From Deltaproteobacteria bacterium (lineage in GTDB: Bacteria > Desulfobacterota > Desulfuromonadia > Geobacterales > JAJYBI01): a stretch of DNA of 64,000 bases. The notes under the pieces were generated by a model. It searched no databases. It was not told where the DNA came from and saw nothing but the letters and a program-made list of their open reading frames with translations. Where the stretch lies: assembly GCA_021779095.1 (NCBI GenBank), contig JAJYBI010000014.1, positions 20,165 through 84,164 of the forward strand, in the 5' to 3' direction. A program made the position numbers and the translations under genes. Shown here one piece after another: positions 17,270 to 25,306 of the stretch. Every line of letters begins with the position of its first letter. Position 1 is the first letter of the stretch.

Positions 17270-18181
17270 ATGAACAAGATCGTCGTCTGTGCATACCATA
17301 ACGTGGGATACCGCTGCCTGGAGGAACTGCTCCGGCAGGGGGCGGAGGTGCGGCTCGTCTTCACCCACGAGGACTCCCCCACGGAGGAGATCTGGTTTCG
17401 GTCGGTGCGGGAGCTGGCGGAGCAGCACGGCATCCCGTACCTGACCTCCGACATAAACCTCCCGGCAAACGTGGCGCGATTGAAGGAGATCGCCCCGGAC
17501 TTCCTTCTCTCCTTCTACTACCGGAACATGATCCGGCCGGAACTGCTGGAGATCCCGCGCCGCGGGGCGCTCAACCTGCACGGCTCATACCTGCCGCGCT
17601 ACCGGGGCCGGGTGCCGGTGAACTGGTGCGTGATCAACGGCGAGACGGAGACCGGCGCCACCCTCCACTACATGGTGGAGAAGCCCGACGCCGGCGACAT
17701 CGTGGACCGGGAGAAGGTGACGATCGGGTTCACCGACACCGCCTTTGACGTCTTCAACAAGGTCACCGACGCGGCGGTGACGGTCATCAGCCGCGCCTGG
17801 CCGCAGCTTCTGGCGGGAACCGCCCCGCGCATCCCCATGGATCTCAAGGCGGGGAACTACTGCGGCGGTCGGAAGCCGGCGGACGGAAGAATCGACTGGA
17901 CGAAGCCTGCGGTCGCCATCTACAACCTGGTCCGCGGCGTCACCCATCCCTACCCGGGCGCGTTCACGCATCTGGACGAACAAAAGGTCGTCATCTGGTC
18001 AGCATGGCCTGTCGAGGGAACGGGCGCACCGGGGCGGATCGTCTCCACGTCGCCGCTCCGCGTCGGCACCGGCGAGGGGCTCCTGGAGATCAGATCGCTG
18101 CAGATCGAAGGGGAAGAGGAATTGACCGCCACTGAGTGGGTTGAAGGGAAAACATCGGAAATAGTGTTTTTCAAAACATAA
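17270..18181 (+). CDS. arnA: UDP-Ara4N formyltransferase (stand-alone ArnA N-terminal domain)
   Basis: 303 residues. Formyl-THF-dependent N-formyltransferase. The catalytic residues Asn102, His104 (LNLHGSYLPRYRG) and Asp140 (VEKPDAGDIVD) fall at the same numbers as in E. coli ArnA. CAYHNVGYRCLEELL at the N terminus and a C-terminal OB-like domain are also as in ArnA. In E. coli this domain is fused to the decarboxylase; here the decarboxylase is a separate downstream gene. Start chosen at ATG 17270 with GAAGAG upstream. Formylation drives Ara4N transfer to the lipid carrier; ArnD later removes the formyl group. Confidence 0.9.
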   Translation: MNKIVVCAYHNVGYRCLEELLRQGAEVRLVFTHEDSPTEEIWFRSVRELAEQHGIPYLTSDINLPANVARLKEIAPDFLLSFYYRNMIRPELLEIPRRGALNLHGSYLPRYRGRVPVNWCVINGETETGATLHYMVEKPDAGDIVDREKVTIGFTDTAFDVFNKVTDAAVTVISRAWPQLLAGTAPRIPMDLKAGNYCGGRKPADGRIDWTKPAVAIYNLVRGVTHPYPGAFTHLDEQKVVIWSAWPVEGTGAPGRIVSTSPLRVGTGEGLLEIRSLQIEGEEELTATEWVEGKTSEIVFFKT

Positions 18182-18182
18182 C

Positions 18183-18262
18183 TCCCCCTGTCCCCCTCTT
18201 GCCTCAAGAGGGGGAACCGGGCTTCCTCCCCTTACGTAAGGGGAGGCCGGGAGGGGTTACAA
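18183..18262. repeat. double-hairpin CCTCCCC-type repeat, copy 2
   Basis: AACTCCCCCTGTCCCCCTCTT, a short loop and AAGAGGGGGA, then CCTCCCCTTACGTAAGGGGAGG and GGAGGGGTTACA. Same two hairpins and edges as 5895-6008. It begins immediately after the stop codon of the formyltransferase gene. Confidence 0.8.
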
Positions 18263-18354
18263 CGGACAACTGCTGCATTCCATGAATACAATCACCCGGT
18301 TTCGATAACGCCGCGGACGGCCCGTTATCGGAGCCGCAACAAGGAGAAAGCTGA

Positions 18355-19395
18355 ATGAAGGTACTCATATTAGGCGTGAACGGTTTCATCGGCAACGCCC
18401 TGACCCATCGCATCCTCACCACCACCGACTGGGAGGTCTTTGGCCTGGACATGGCCTGCGACAAGCTGGAGCGCTCCCTGGGTGATCCCCGCTTCCATTT
18501 CCTGGAGGGGGACATCACCATCAACAAGGAGTGGATCGAGTACAACATCAAGAAGTGCGACGTGGTGCTGCCGCTGGTGGCCATCGCCACCCCCGTCACC
18601 TACGTGAAGGACCCGCTTCGGGTCTTCGAGCTGGACTTCGAGGAGAACCTGAAGATCATCCGCCAGTGCGTGAAGTACAAGAAACGGGTCATCTTCCCCT
18701 CCACCTCCGAGGTGTACGGCATGAGCCCGGACCGGGAGTTCGACGAGGAGACCTCGCCGCTCCAGCTCGGCCCCATAGCCAAGGAACGGTGGATCTACTC
18801 CTGCGCCAAGCAGATGCTGGACCGGGTCATCTACGCCTACGGCGCCCACGAGGGGCTGAAATACACCCTGTTCCGCCCCTTCAACTGGATCGGCCCCAAG
18901 CTGGACTCCATCTCCACGGCCAAGGAAGGGAGCTCCCGGGTCCTCACCCAGTTCCTCTACAACATCCTGGCCGGTGAGCCGATCCAGCTGGTGGACGGCG
19001 GCAACCAGCGCCGCTCCTTCACCTTCGTCGAGGACGGCATCGGCTGCCTCATGCGGATCATCGCCAACGAGAACGGCTGCGCCGACGGCGGGATCTTCAA
19101 CATCGGCAACCCGACCAACGATCTCTCCGTGCGGGAACTGGCGGAGAAGCTCATCGCCCTGGTGCGGGAATACCCCGAGTACCGGGAAAAGGCGGACGCC
19201 TGCAAGATCGTCGAGGTATCGTCCGGCGAGTTCTACGGCGCCGGTTATCAGGACATGCTGACCCGGGTGCCGTCGGTCAAGAACGCGAAGGAACGGCTCG
19301 GCTGGGAGCCGACCACCACCATCGACGACGCCCTGAAAAAGACCCTGGATTTCTACCTCATCGAGGACCGGGAAAAGATCCAGCACCTGCTCTAG
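18355..19395 (+). CDS. arnA: UDP-glucuronate decarboxylase (stand-alone ArnA C-terminal domain)
   Basis: 346 residues, extended short-chain dehydrogenase/reductase. NAD-binding motif LGVNGFIGNAL at the N terminus, STSEVYGMSPDREFDEETSPLQLGPI, catalytic Tyr-x3-Lys in WIYSCAKQMLDRVIYAYG, FRPFNWIGPKLDS and FTFVEDGIGCLM. This matches the ArnA dehydrogenase half, which oxidises and decarboxylates UDP-glucuronate to the UDP-4-keto-pentose used by ArnB. AAGGAGAA stands 6 bp before ATG 18355. A 173-bp gap with a repeat separates it from the formyltransferase gene, and a bidirectional terminator follows. Confidence 0.9.
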   Translation: MKVLILGVNGFIGNALTHRILTTTDWEVFGLDMACDKLERSLGDPRFHFLEGDITINKEWIEYNIKKCDVVLPLVAIATPVTYVKDPLRVFELDFEENLKIIRQCVKYKKRVIFPSTSEVYGMSPDREFDEETSPLQLGPIAKERWIYSCAKQMLDRVIYAYGAHEGLKYTLFRPFNWIGPKLDSISTAKEGSSRVLTQFLYNILAGEPIQLVDGGNQRRSFTFVEDGIGCLMRIIANENGCADGGIFNIGNPTNDLSVRELAEKLIALVREYPEYREKADACKIVEVSSGEFYGAGYQDMLTRVPSVKNAKERLGWEPTTTIDDALKKTLDFYLIEDREKIQHLL

Positions 19396-19418
19396 GCGCA
19401 TCACCTTTGCAAAAACGA

Positions 19419-19452
19419 CGAACGGCCGCTCCCCCAGGGAAGCGGCCGTTCG
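19419..19452. terminator. bidirectional terminator between convergent genes
   Basis: A perfect 12-bp stem (CGAACGGCCGCT with AGCGGCCGTTCG) around a 10-base loop, between the decarboxylase gene and the minus-strand diguanylate cyclase gene. An A5 tract upstream gives U5 on the minus-strand transcript. Confidence 0.8.
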
Positions 19453-19464
19453 CACGTCAGGCGC

Positions 19465-20715
19465 CTATTCCGGCCAGCCGGAGCGGCGGCGTCCCCTCCG
19501 TTGCTGCTTCACCTTGTACATCCGCTCGTCCGCCAGCCTGAGCGCCTCCATGATCGTTCCCGACTCAAGCGCAGTCGCCCCGCCGACGGACAGGCTTATG
19601 CAGGTCTCTCCCGCCCCCCCCTTCGCCATGCACATCACCTCGTCGATACGGGCAAGGGCGCGTGCCAGCGCCGCATCGTCCGTCTCGGGCAGGAGTACCA
19701 CGAACTCGTCCCCGCCGATACGCGCCACGACATCCTCCGACCGGAACAGGGAAGAGAGCATCTGGCCGGACCGCTGCAGGAGCAGGTCGCCGGCGGCATG
19801 CCCGTAATGGTCGTTGACCAGCTTGAGTTCGTCCAGGTCCATCATGATGACGCTGACCGGGAAGAGCCGGCTCCGGTTGAGCCGCTCCAGCTCCATGTCG
19901 AAAAAAGCACGGTTGTACAGGCCGGTCAGGGCATCATGGGTACTCATGAAACGGAGCGCCTCCTCCACCCGCTTCCGTTCCGAAATATCCTCACAGACGG
20001 CAACGACGCCCAGAGGGCGTCGGTCGGGGTCGTACACCAGCGACGAGATCATGTAGACGGGGAAGACCGAACCGTCCCGGTGCCGGTTGACGCTCTCCCG
20101 CCCAAGCATCACGAACGATTCCGGCTGGATCCGTCGTTCTTCCGGGCATTCCTGCGCCGCAAATATCCGGCAGTCCTTCCCCACCAGCTCCTCCACCGCG
20201 TATCCGTGCATCCGCGCCTCGGCAGGGTTCGAGTACAGGATCGTCCCCTTCAGGTCGGAGATGGTAACACCGAGGGGGATGGTCTCGATCGCCTGTTTGA
20301 GGAGCCTGAGCTCCCGTTCCGCTGCACGCTGCTCCCGGCGCCGCCGGAACTCGACGAGTTCGCGCCGTATGGCCGGGGCAAGCCGCGACAGGTTTCCCTT
20401 CAGGATGTAGTCGTGGGCCCCGGCGCGCATCGCTTCTACGGCCACATCCTCCCCCGTCTTGCCGGAAACCATGATGAACGGGATGTCCAGTTCGCGCTCG
20501 CGGGCGAGGCGCAACGCATCGATGCCGCTGAAACTGGGGAGGATGTAATCCGACAGGACCAGATCCCATTCGGACGCCTCCAGCGCGGATTCCATCTCCT
20601 CCCGCGATTCCACCCTGCGCGAGCGGCAGTCGAATCCCGAGCGTTTCAGCTCCCACAGCAAGAGGGCTGCATCATCCGGGGAATCCTCAACGAGCAGCAT
20701 ACGCAAGGGTGTCAT
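19465..20715 (-). CDS. response regulator with PAS and GGDEF domains (diguanylate cyclase)
   Basis: 416 residues. Receiver domain about 5-120 with acidic pocket VEDSPDD, phospho-acceptor Asp56 (LVLSDYILPS) and the late Lys in HDYILKGN. A PAS domain follows (about 140-260, ending in VVAVCEDISERKRVEEAL), then GGDEF (LTGLYNRAFFDMELERL, IMMDLDELKLVNDHYGHAAGD, RIGGDEFVVLLPETDD). The catalytic GGDEF and the inhibitory RxxD site (RSED, five residues before) are intact, so an active, feedback-controlled c-di-GMP synthase is likely. The Asp of GHAAGD argues against a cGAMP-making Hypr enzyme. Coupled by 4 bp to the upstream remnant. Confidence 0.9.
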   Translation of the reverse strand: MTPLRMLLVEDSPDDAALLLWELKRSGFDCRSRRVESREEMESALEASEWDLVLSDYILPSFSGIDALRLARERELDIPFIMVSGKTGEDVAVEAMRAGAHDYILKGNLSRLAPAIRRELVEFRRRREQRAAERELRLLKQAIETIPLGVTISDLKGTILYSNPAEARMHGYAVEELVGKDCRIFAAQECPEERRIQPESFVMLGRESVNRHRDGSVFPVYMISSLVYDPDRRPLGVVAVCEDISERKRVEEALRFMSTHDALTGLYNRAFFDMELERLNRSRLFPVSVIMMDLDELKLVNDHYGHAAGDLLLQRSGQMLSSLFRSEDVVARIGGDEFVVLLPETDDAALARALARIDEVMCMAKGGAGETCISLSVGGATALESGTIMEALRLADERMYKVKQQRRGRRRSGWPE

Positions 20716-21131
20716 GCAACGCTCTCCCCAACCGGCACCAGCCCGGGCACAAAGTGGAAGGTCGCCCCCATGCCGGGCACCGCATCGCCGCGGCGAGGAT
20801 CGTGGAACCTTTCGTAACCGAAGGGATGCGGGCTGAAATTGATCCCGGGAACCTGGTCCCGGATCGTCTGGTTGACGGACCGGAGCCGCAGGTCGGGACC
20901 GGTCAGGGAGATGCCGCCCCCGACGCCGGAAAAGATGGCGGCGTACATCCGTTCCCTCCGCCGCAGTTCATCCACGGCCTTCCGGCGCCCGCCGAACTCG
21001 CGCTGCAACCGTTCGTCGGCCAGGGTGAGCTCGCGGTTCCGCTGACGCACCCTCTCCTCCCGGTCCGGCGCAACGCGCAGAACCGGGCTCGGATTCTCCT
21101 CGGGAAACGCTTCCATGGCTTCACACCCCAT
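20712..21131 (-). pseudogene. sensor kinase remnant: PAS start joined to a kinase end
   Basis: 139 residues. The start AFPEENPSPVLRVAPD is typical of PAS modules in sensor kinases. A helical stretch (ERVRQRNRELTLADERLQREF) and a second PAS-like segment (YAAIFSGVGGGISLTGPDLRLRSVN) follow. The last 20 residues (GMGATFHFVPGLVPVGE) resemble the end of a histidine-kinase ATPase domain, yet the phospho-His helix and the N and G1 boxes are absent. An internal deletion that kept the reading frame explains this best. It overlaps the diguanylate cyclase gene by 4 bp, so the pair may descend from a kinase-regulator operon. A functional small PAS protein is the alternative. Confidence 0.6.
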
Positions 21132-21367
21132 CGGTCATGGATAGCACCGGCTACCGCAGCTCTCCGGTCTCGACATCCTGTCGATCGCCACACCAGGCCC
21201 TCCCGTCCCGGCTCAGATCGCTGAAACTATACCATACTATTAACAATGTTTCACAAGCAGAAAAACAGTATCGTTACACCGTTCAAAAACAGGCTTGTCA
21301 CTCCCCCCGAATGCGGGTAGATTGCAGAGGTAGCATCACCCATGCGAAAGGGCGCGAACCGACCCAC
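21132..21367. other. divergent promoter region, AT-rich core
   Basis: 236 bp between the kinase remnant and arnD. The AT-rich part (21225-21300) should hold promoters for both directions; on the minus strand TTGTGA and TATAGT are 19 bp apart. No clear operator or riboswitch. Confidence 0.3.
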
Positions 21368-22276
21368 ATGACCGACCACACCATCGCCATCAAGATCGAC
21401 GTGGACACCTACGAAGGGACGCGGGACGGCGTCCCCCGCCTCGTGGAGATCCTCGGCCGGCACGGCATCCGGGGCACCTTCTACTTCTCCCTCGGGCCGG
21501 ACAACTCCGGCAAGGCGATCCGCCGCATCTTCACCCGCAAGGGGTTCCTGAAAAAGATGCTCCGCACCAAGGCGCCGTCCACCTACGGGCTGAAGACCCT
21601 GCTGTACGGCACCCTCCTCCCCGCCCCCATGATCGGGGAGCGGCTGCCGGAGGTGCTGCGGGAGACGGAGCGGGCCGGCCACGAGGTGGGAATCCACTGC
21701 TGGGACCATGTCAAGTGGCACGACTACCTCCCCTGGATGACCAAACAGATGGCGCTCATGGAACTGGGGCGGGCAAGCGCCGCCTTCGAGCGGATCATGG
21801 GGCGCCGCACCGCCGCCGTCGCCGCACCGGGCTGGACCGTCTCCGCCAGCTCGCTGGAGGTACAGGACGCCATGGGACTCGCCTACTGCAGCGACTCCCG
21901 CGGCAGGTCCCCCTTCTATCCGGTGTTCGACGGCCGCCGGTTCCGGACCCTCCAGATCCCCACCACCTGGCCCACCATGGACGAGGTCCTGGGGGAAAAC
22001 GGCATCACCGCCGATACCGTCAACGACCTGTACCTGTCCCGCCTCACACCGGGGCTGAACGTGCACACCATCCACGCCGAGATGGAAGGGAAGTCCATGG
22101 CGCATGTCTTCGACGACCTCCTCGTCCGCCTCAAGGAGCGCGGCTGCCGGTTCGTCACCCTGGCGGAGGCGGCGACAGAGGCAATGGTGTCCGATCCCCC
22201 CCGCTGCGTCCTCGCCATGGGAGAGCTCCCGGGCCGGGCGGGGCTCGTGGCGATCCAGGGGGAGCCGTGTCCGTGA
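21368..22276 (+). CDS. arnD: ArnD-like polysaccharide deacetylase (Ara4N-carrier deformylase)
   Basis: 302 residues, NodB homology fold. Metal-dependent: the Asp pair in IKIDVDTYEGTRDGVP, GTFYFSLGPDNSGKAIRRIF, and the His motif GHEVGIHCWDHVKWHD. FTRKGFLKKMLRTKAPSTYG, LPWMTKQMALMELGRASAAFE and AAPGWTVS match ArnD, which removes the formyl group from undecaprenyl-P-Ara4FN before flipping. It is separated from the other arn genes by a minus-strand signalling block but reads in the same direction. The ribosome binding site is weak. The next gene overlaps its end. Confidence 0.9.
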   Translation: MTDHTIAIKIDVDTYEGTRDGVPRLVEILGRHGIRGTFYFSLGPDNSGKAIRRIFTRKGFLKKMLRTKAPSTYGLKTLLYGTLLPAPMIGERLPEVLRETERAGHEVGIHCWDHVKWHDYLPWMTKQMALMELGRASAAFERIMGRRTAAVAAPGWTVSASSLEVQDAMGLAYCSDSRGRSPFYPVFDGRRFRTLQIPTTWPTMDEVLGENGITADTVNDLYLSRLTPGLNVHTIHAEMEGKSMAHVFDDLLVRLKERGCRFVTLAEAATEAMVSDPPRCVLAMGELPGRAGLVAIQGEPCP

Positions 22277-22539
22277 CCGGTTCTATCGTGCGCTACTTCC
22301 GGATGAACCGCCGCGACCTCGCCTACCTCAAGTTCATCCTGGAAGGGTACGACAACATGTCACTGCTCTCCACGGTGGATGCCCGGGAGGGGATCGTCAG
22401 CCTGACCATTCCGGCGGGTTTCACGGCGGACATGGCGGCGCTGGTGACGGCGCTCCAGCAGGAGATCGAGCTGACCGAGCTGCCGCCGGATGCGGTGATC
22501 CCAAACTCACCCCCGCTACAAACCGGATACGCGGGATAA
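22267..22539 (+). CDS. DUF4911-like small protein
   Basis: 90 residues from GTG 22267, 3 bp after GGGGGAG and overlapping the end of arnD by 10 bp. RRDLAYLKFILEGYDNMSLLSTVD and GIVSLTIPAGF resemble DUF4911, a small alpha-beta fold found in Geobacter relatives. Function unknown. The overlap suggests translational coupling to arnD. Confidence 0.7.
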   Translation: MSVTGSIVRYFRMNRRDLAYLKFILEGYDNMSLLSTVDAREGIVSLTIPAGFTADMAALVTALQQEIELTELPPDAVIPNSPPLQTGYAG

Positions 22540-22578
22540 GCGGATGCAATCCGATAGCGGTGGATCATCCTAAATCGG

Positions 22579-22729
22579 TCTCACGCAACGCCGCACCAAA
22601 AGTAGGCGCTACTAAGCGACGAACGCAACGAAATCAAGACATTGCATTCAAGCTTCTCTTGCCGGCAGGAATATACCCGTTACGGGTAAGCTTCTGTCAT
22701 TACGTTGCGTCGTTGCGGCGTTGCGTGAT
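22579..22729. repeat. ACGCAACG inverted-repeat element, copy 2
   Basis: Left end TCTCACGCAACGCCGC (22579), right end GCGTCGTTGCGGCGTTGCGT ending near 22729. Same ends as 1370-1501; the interior differs apart from GACGAACGCAACGAAATCAAGAC-like inner arm sequence. It fills most of the 310-bp gap before tldD. Confidence 0.7.
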
Positions 22730-22849
22730 CAATTGATGTTTTTCCGGTTTGTTATATGGTTGTGGTTTCAATCCGCCTTTATCCGATTTTTCCGCCGTTT
22801 CCGCGTACCATTGCCTTGTAGTTTGTAAGACGTCAAGAAAGGGACTGAC

Positions 22850-24232
22850 ATGCTCGACAGCTTCGACATATCCGCCATCCTGCGCCGGGCCCTTGCCGGC
22901 GGGGGCGAGTTCGCCGACCTGTACTTCGAGGAGAGCGCCGGCACCTCCATCGTCTGCGAGGACGGCAAGATCGAACGGGTCATGGCCGGCACCGACCGCG
23001 GGGTGGGCCTGCGGGTCATCTCCGACCTGCGCACCGCCTACGCCTACACCAACGAGGTGACACAAAGTGCGCTCCTCGCCCTGGCAGAAACCTTAAGCCG
23101 CGCCGTGAAGGGAAAACGGTTCGACGGCGCCATCGACCTGCGCGCCAAGGTTCAGGGTCCCGGTTTCCCCATCGCCATCCATCCCGACTCCGTCCCGCTC
23201 TCCGACAAGGTGGCCATGGTGACCCGCTCCGAACAGGCTGCCCGGGGGGTGGACCCGCGGATCAGGCAGGTGATGGTGGTCCACCGGGACGGCCGGATGC
23301 GCGGCCAGGTGGCCAACTCCCTCGGTGAGTTCTGCGAGTTCGACCGCACCGCCACGGTCTTCCTCACCCAGGCGGTGGCGGCGGAAGGGGGCGTCATCCA
23401 GACCGGCTACGAGCCGATCGGCGGCTTCAAGGGGCACGAGATCTTCCGGGAGCATCCGGCGGAGGAGATCGCCCTTATGGCGGCCAGGCGGGCGGTGATG
23501 ATGCTCGGGGCGCGCAAGGCGCCGGGCGGGCTCATGCCGGTGGTCCTCTCCTCCGAGGCGGGGGGGACCATGGTGCACGAGGCGATCGGCCACGGCCTGG
23601 AGGCGGACCTGGTCCACGCGGGGATGTCCGTGTACAAGGGGAAGCGCGGCGAGCAGGTCGCCTCGCCGCTCGTCACCGTGGTTGACGACGCCACCATCCC
23701 CCACGCCCGCGGCTCCTTCTCCTTCGACGACGAGGGGGTGCGGGGCGAGCGGACGGTGCTCGTGGAGAACGGCATCCTGAAAGGCTACCTGTACGACCGG
23801 CTCACCGCCATGAAGGACGGTGCCGTCTCCACCGGCAACGGCCGGCGGGAGTCCTACGCCACCCGCCCCATCGTGCGGATGAGCAACACCATCATCGCCC
23901 CGGGGGAGTCCGACCCCGCCGCCATCCTGCGGGAGACGGACCGGGGGCTCTTCGTCCGGAAGATGGGGGGCGGCCAGGTGAACACCGTCACCGGCGACTT
24001 CGTCTTCGAGGTCACCGAGGGGTACCTCATCGAGAACGGCCGGCTGGGGGAACCGGTCCGGGGGGCGACCCTCACCGGCAACGGTCCCGAGGTGCTCAAA
24101 AGTATCGAGAAGGTGGGGAACGACCTCGGGTTCGGCATCGGCACCTGCGGCAAGGACGGCCAGGGGGTGCCGGTGGCGGACGCGCAGCCCACGTTGCTCA
24201 TCTCGGAGATAACGGTGGGTGGCGCGGCCTGA
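22850..24232 (+). CDS. tldD: TldD/PmbA family metalloprotease, TldD
   Basis: 460 residues. Partner of PmbA/TldE in a heterodimeric zinc protease that processes peptides such as microcins and CcdA. The zinc site HEAIGHGLEADLV (HExxxH) is intact, as are MPVVLSSEAGGTMVHE, GSFSFDDEGVRGERTVLVENG, NGRRESYATRPIVRMSNT, GGGQVNTVTGDFVFEV and the C-terminal GIGTCGKDGQGVPVADAQPTL. No tldE/pmbA gene is next to it in this window. AAGGGA lies 6 bp before the ATG. Confidence 0.94.
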   Translation: MLDSFDISAILRRALAGGGEFADLYFEESAGTSIVCEDGKIERVMAGTDRGVGLRVISDLRTAYAYTNEVTQSALLALAETLSRAVKGKRFDGAIDLRAKVQGPGFPIAIHPDSVPLSDKVAMVTRSEQAARGVDPRIRQVMVVHRDGRMRGQVANSLGEFCEFDRTATVFLTQAVAAEGGVIQTGYEPIGGFKGHEIFREHPAEEIALMAARRAVMMLGARKAPGGLMPVVLSSEAGGTMVHEAIGHGLEADLVHAGMSVYKGKRGEQVASPLVTVVDDATIPHARGSFSFDDEGVRGERTVLVENGILKGYLYDRLTAMKDGAVSTGNGRRESYATRPIVRMSNTIIAPGESDPAAILRETDRGLFVRKMGGGQVNTVTGDFVFEVTEGYLIENGRLGEPVRGATLTGNGPEVLKSIEKVGNDLGFGIGTCGKDGQGVPVADAQPTLLISEITVGGAA

Positions 24233-24242
24233 CCTGAAAGGC

Positions 24243-24375
24243 TTTGCCACAGAGACACAGAGTGCACAGAGGAACGCGGAGAAAACGGAAAGGCCTTATC
24301 CACAGTTTTTTACAGGTTAACCCCGATATAAAAGTCTGGTTTTAATCTGTGAAAATCTGTGTAATCTGTGGATAG
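24243..24375. repeat. CACAGAG-type repeat followed by AATCTGTG-type repeat
   Basis: GCCACAGAGACACAGAGTGC begins near 24244. A second motif, AATCTGTGAAAATCTGTGTAA then TCTGTGGAT (24346-24375), recurs nearly unchanged at 30311-30338. Both lie in the leader region of rubrerythrin. Confidence 0.65.
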
Positions 24376-24411
24376 AGCTTTTGACGTTACCACACCTGAA
24401 AGGAAACCCGC

Positions 24412-24978
24412 ATGAAAGGAAGCCAGACCGAAAAGAACATCCTCACCGCCTTCTGCGGCGAGAGCCAGGCGCGCAACCGCTACACCTACTTCTCCGCACA
24501 GGCGAAGAAAGAGGGGTTCGTGCAGATCGCCGCCATCTTCGAGGAAACCGCCAACCAGGAGAAGGAACACGCGAAAAGGCTCTACAAGCTCCTCCCCGGC
24601 GGCGAGGCGGAGATCGTCGCCACCTTCCCCTCCGGCGTCATCGGCACCACCGCCGAGAACCTGAAAGAGGCCGCCGGCGGCGAGCACTACGAGCACACGG
24701 AGATGTACCCCGGCTTTGCGGCAACCGCACGCGAGGAGGGGTTCAACGAGGCCGCCGCGATCTTCCTCGCCATCGCCGTGGCGGAGAAGCAGCACGAGAA
24801 GCGCTACCTGAAGCTCATGGAGAACATCGAAAACAACGCCGTCTTCCACCGGAACGAGCCGGTCGTCTGGCGCTGCCTCAACTGCGGCTACACCCACGAG
24901 GGGAAGAGCGCCCTGGAGAAATGCCCCGCCTGCGCCCATCCCCGGGCGCACTTCGAACTGCTCGGCGAGAACTGGTAG
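24412..24978 (+). CDS. rbr: rubrerythrin
   Basis: 188 residues. Non-haem iron peroxidase that reduces H2O2 in anaerobes. The N-terminal four-helix diiron domain has the expected Glu ligands (FCGESQARNRYTYFS; EETANQEKEHAKRLYKLL; EEGFNEAAAIF; AEKQHEKRYLKL). The C-terminal rubredoxin domain has the four Cys ligands (WRCLNCGYTHEG and CPACAHPRAHFE). AAAGGAAA stands 7 bp before the ATG. It is preceded by repeats and appears monocistronic. Confidence 0.96.
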   Translation: MKGSQTEKNILTAFCGESQARNRYTYFSAQAKKEGFVQIAAIFEETANQEKEHAKRLYKLLPGGEAEIVATFPSGVIGTTAENLKEAAGGEHYEHTEMYPGFAATAREEGFNEAAAIFLAIAVAEKQHEKRYLKLMENIENNAVFHRNEPVVWRCLNCGYTHEGKSALEKCPACAHPRAHFELLGENW

Positions 24979-25306
24979 CGGTGCGGCAGCCGCAGGGCCG
25001 CCGATTACAACCGTCGCCGGAGATGGAACATGGGCATCGTCGCTCGCCTTTTCGGAACGGGGGGAGCTCAACGACGCATCCCTGTTCCTGATCGTCACCG
25101 AGATCGAAAATGCGCTCTCCCCGGCGGACTAGCCTCCTGCACCATAGGCCGGGGAGCATTCACTGCCTCTTGTCATTCGGGGGGGCTTCTCCCTCCTGAA
25201 AACGCTTGCGGTTTCCACGTTACCGGAGTAGTTTAATGAGAACCGGCGAGACGGAACGGATACCGTCCCCAGCGTCTTCCATTCCATTCCGGAGTACCGT
25301 TTCATC
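24979..25306. other. 328-bp gap with a possible frameshifted small gene
   Basis: ATG 25030 opens MGIVARLFG; removing one G from a run of six at 25059-25064 would join it to ELNDASLFLIVTEIENALSPAD ending at 25132. That second frame is also open upstream without the start. Whether this is a decayed 33-residue gene is uncertain. The rest shows no feature. Confidence 0.25.
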
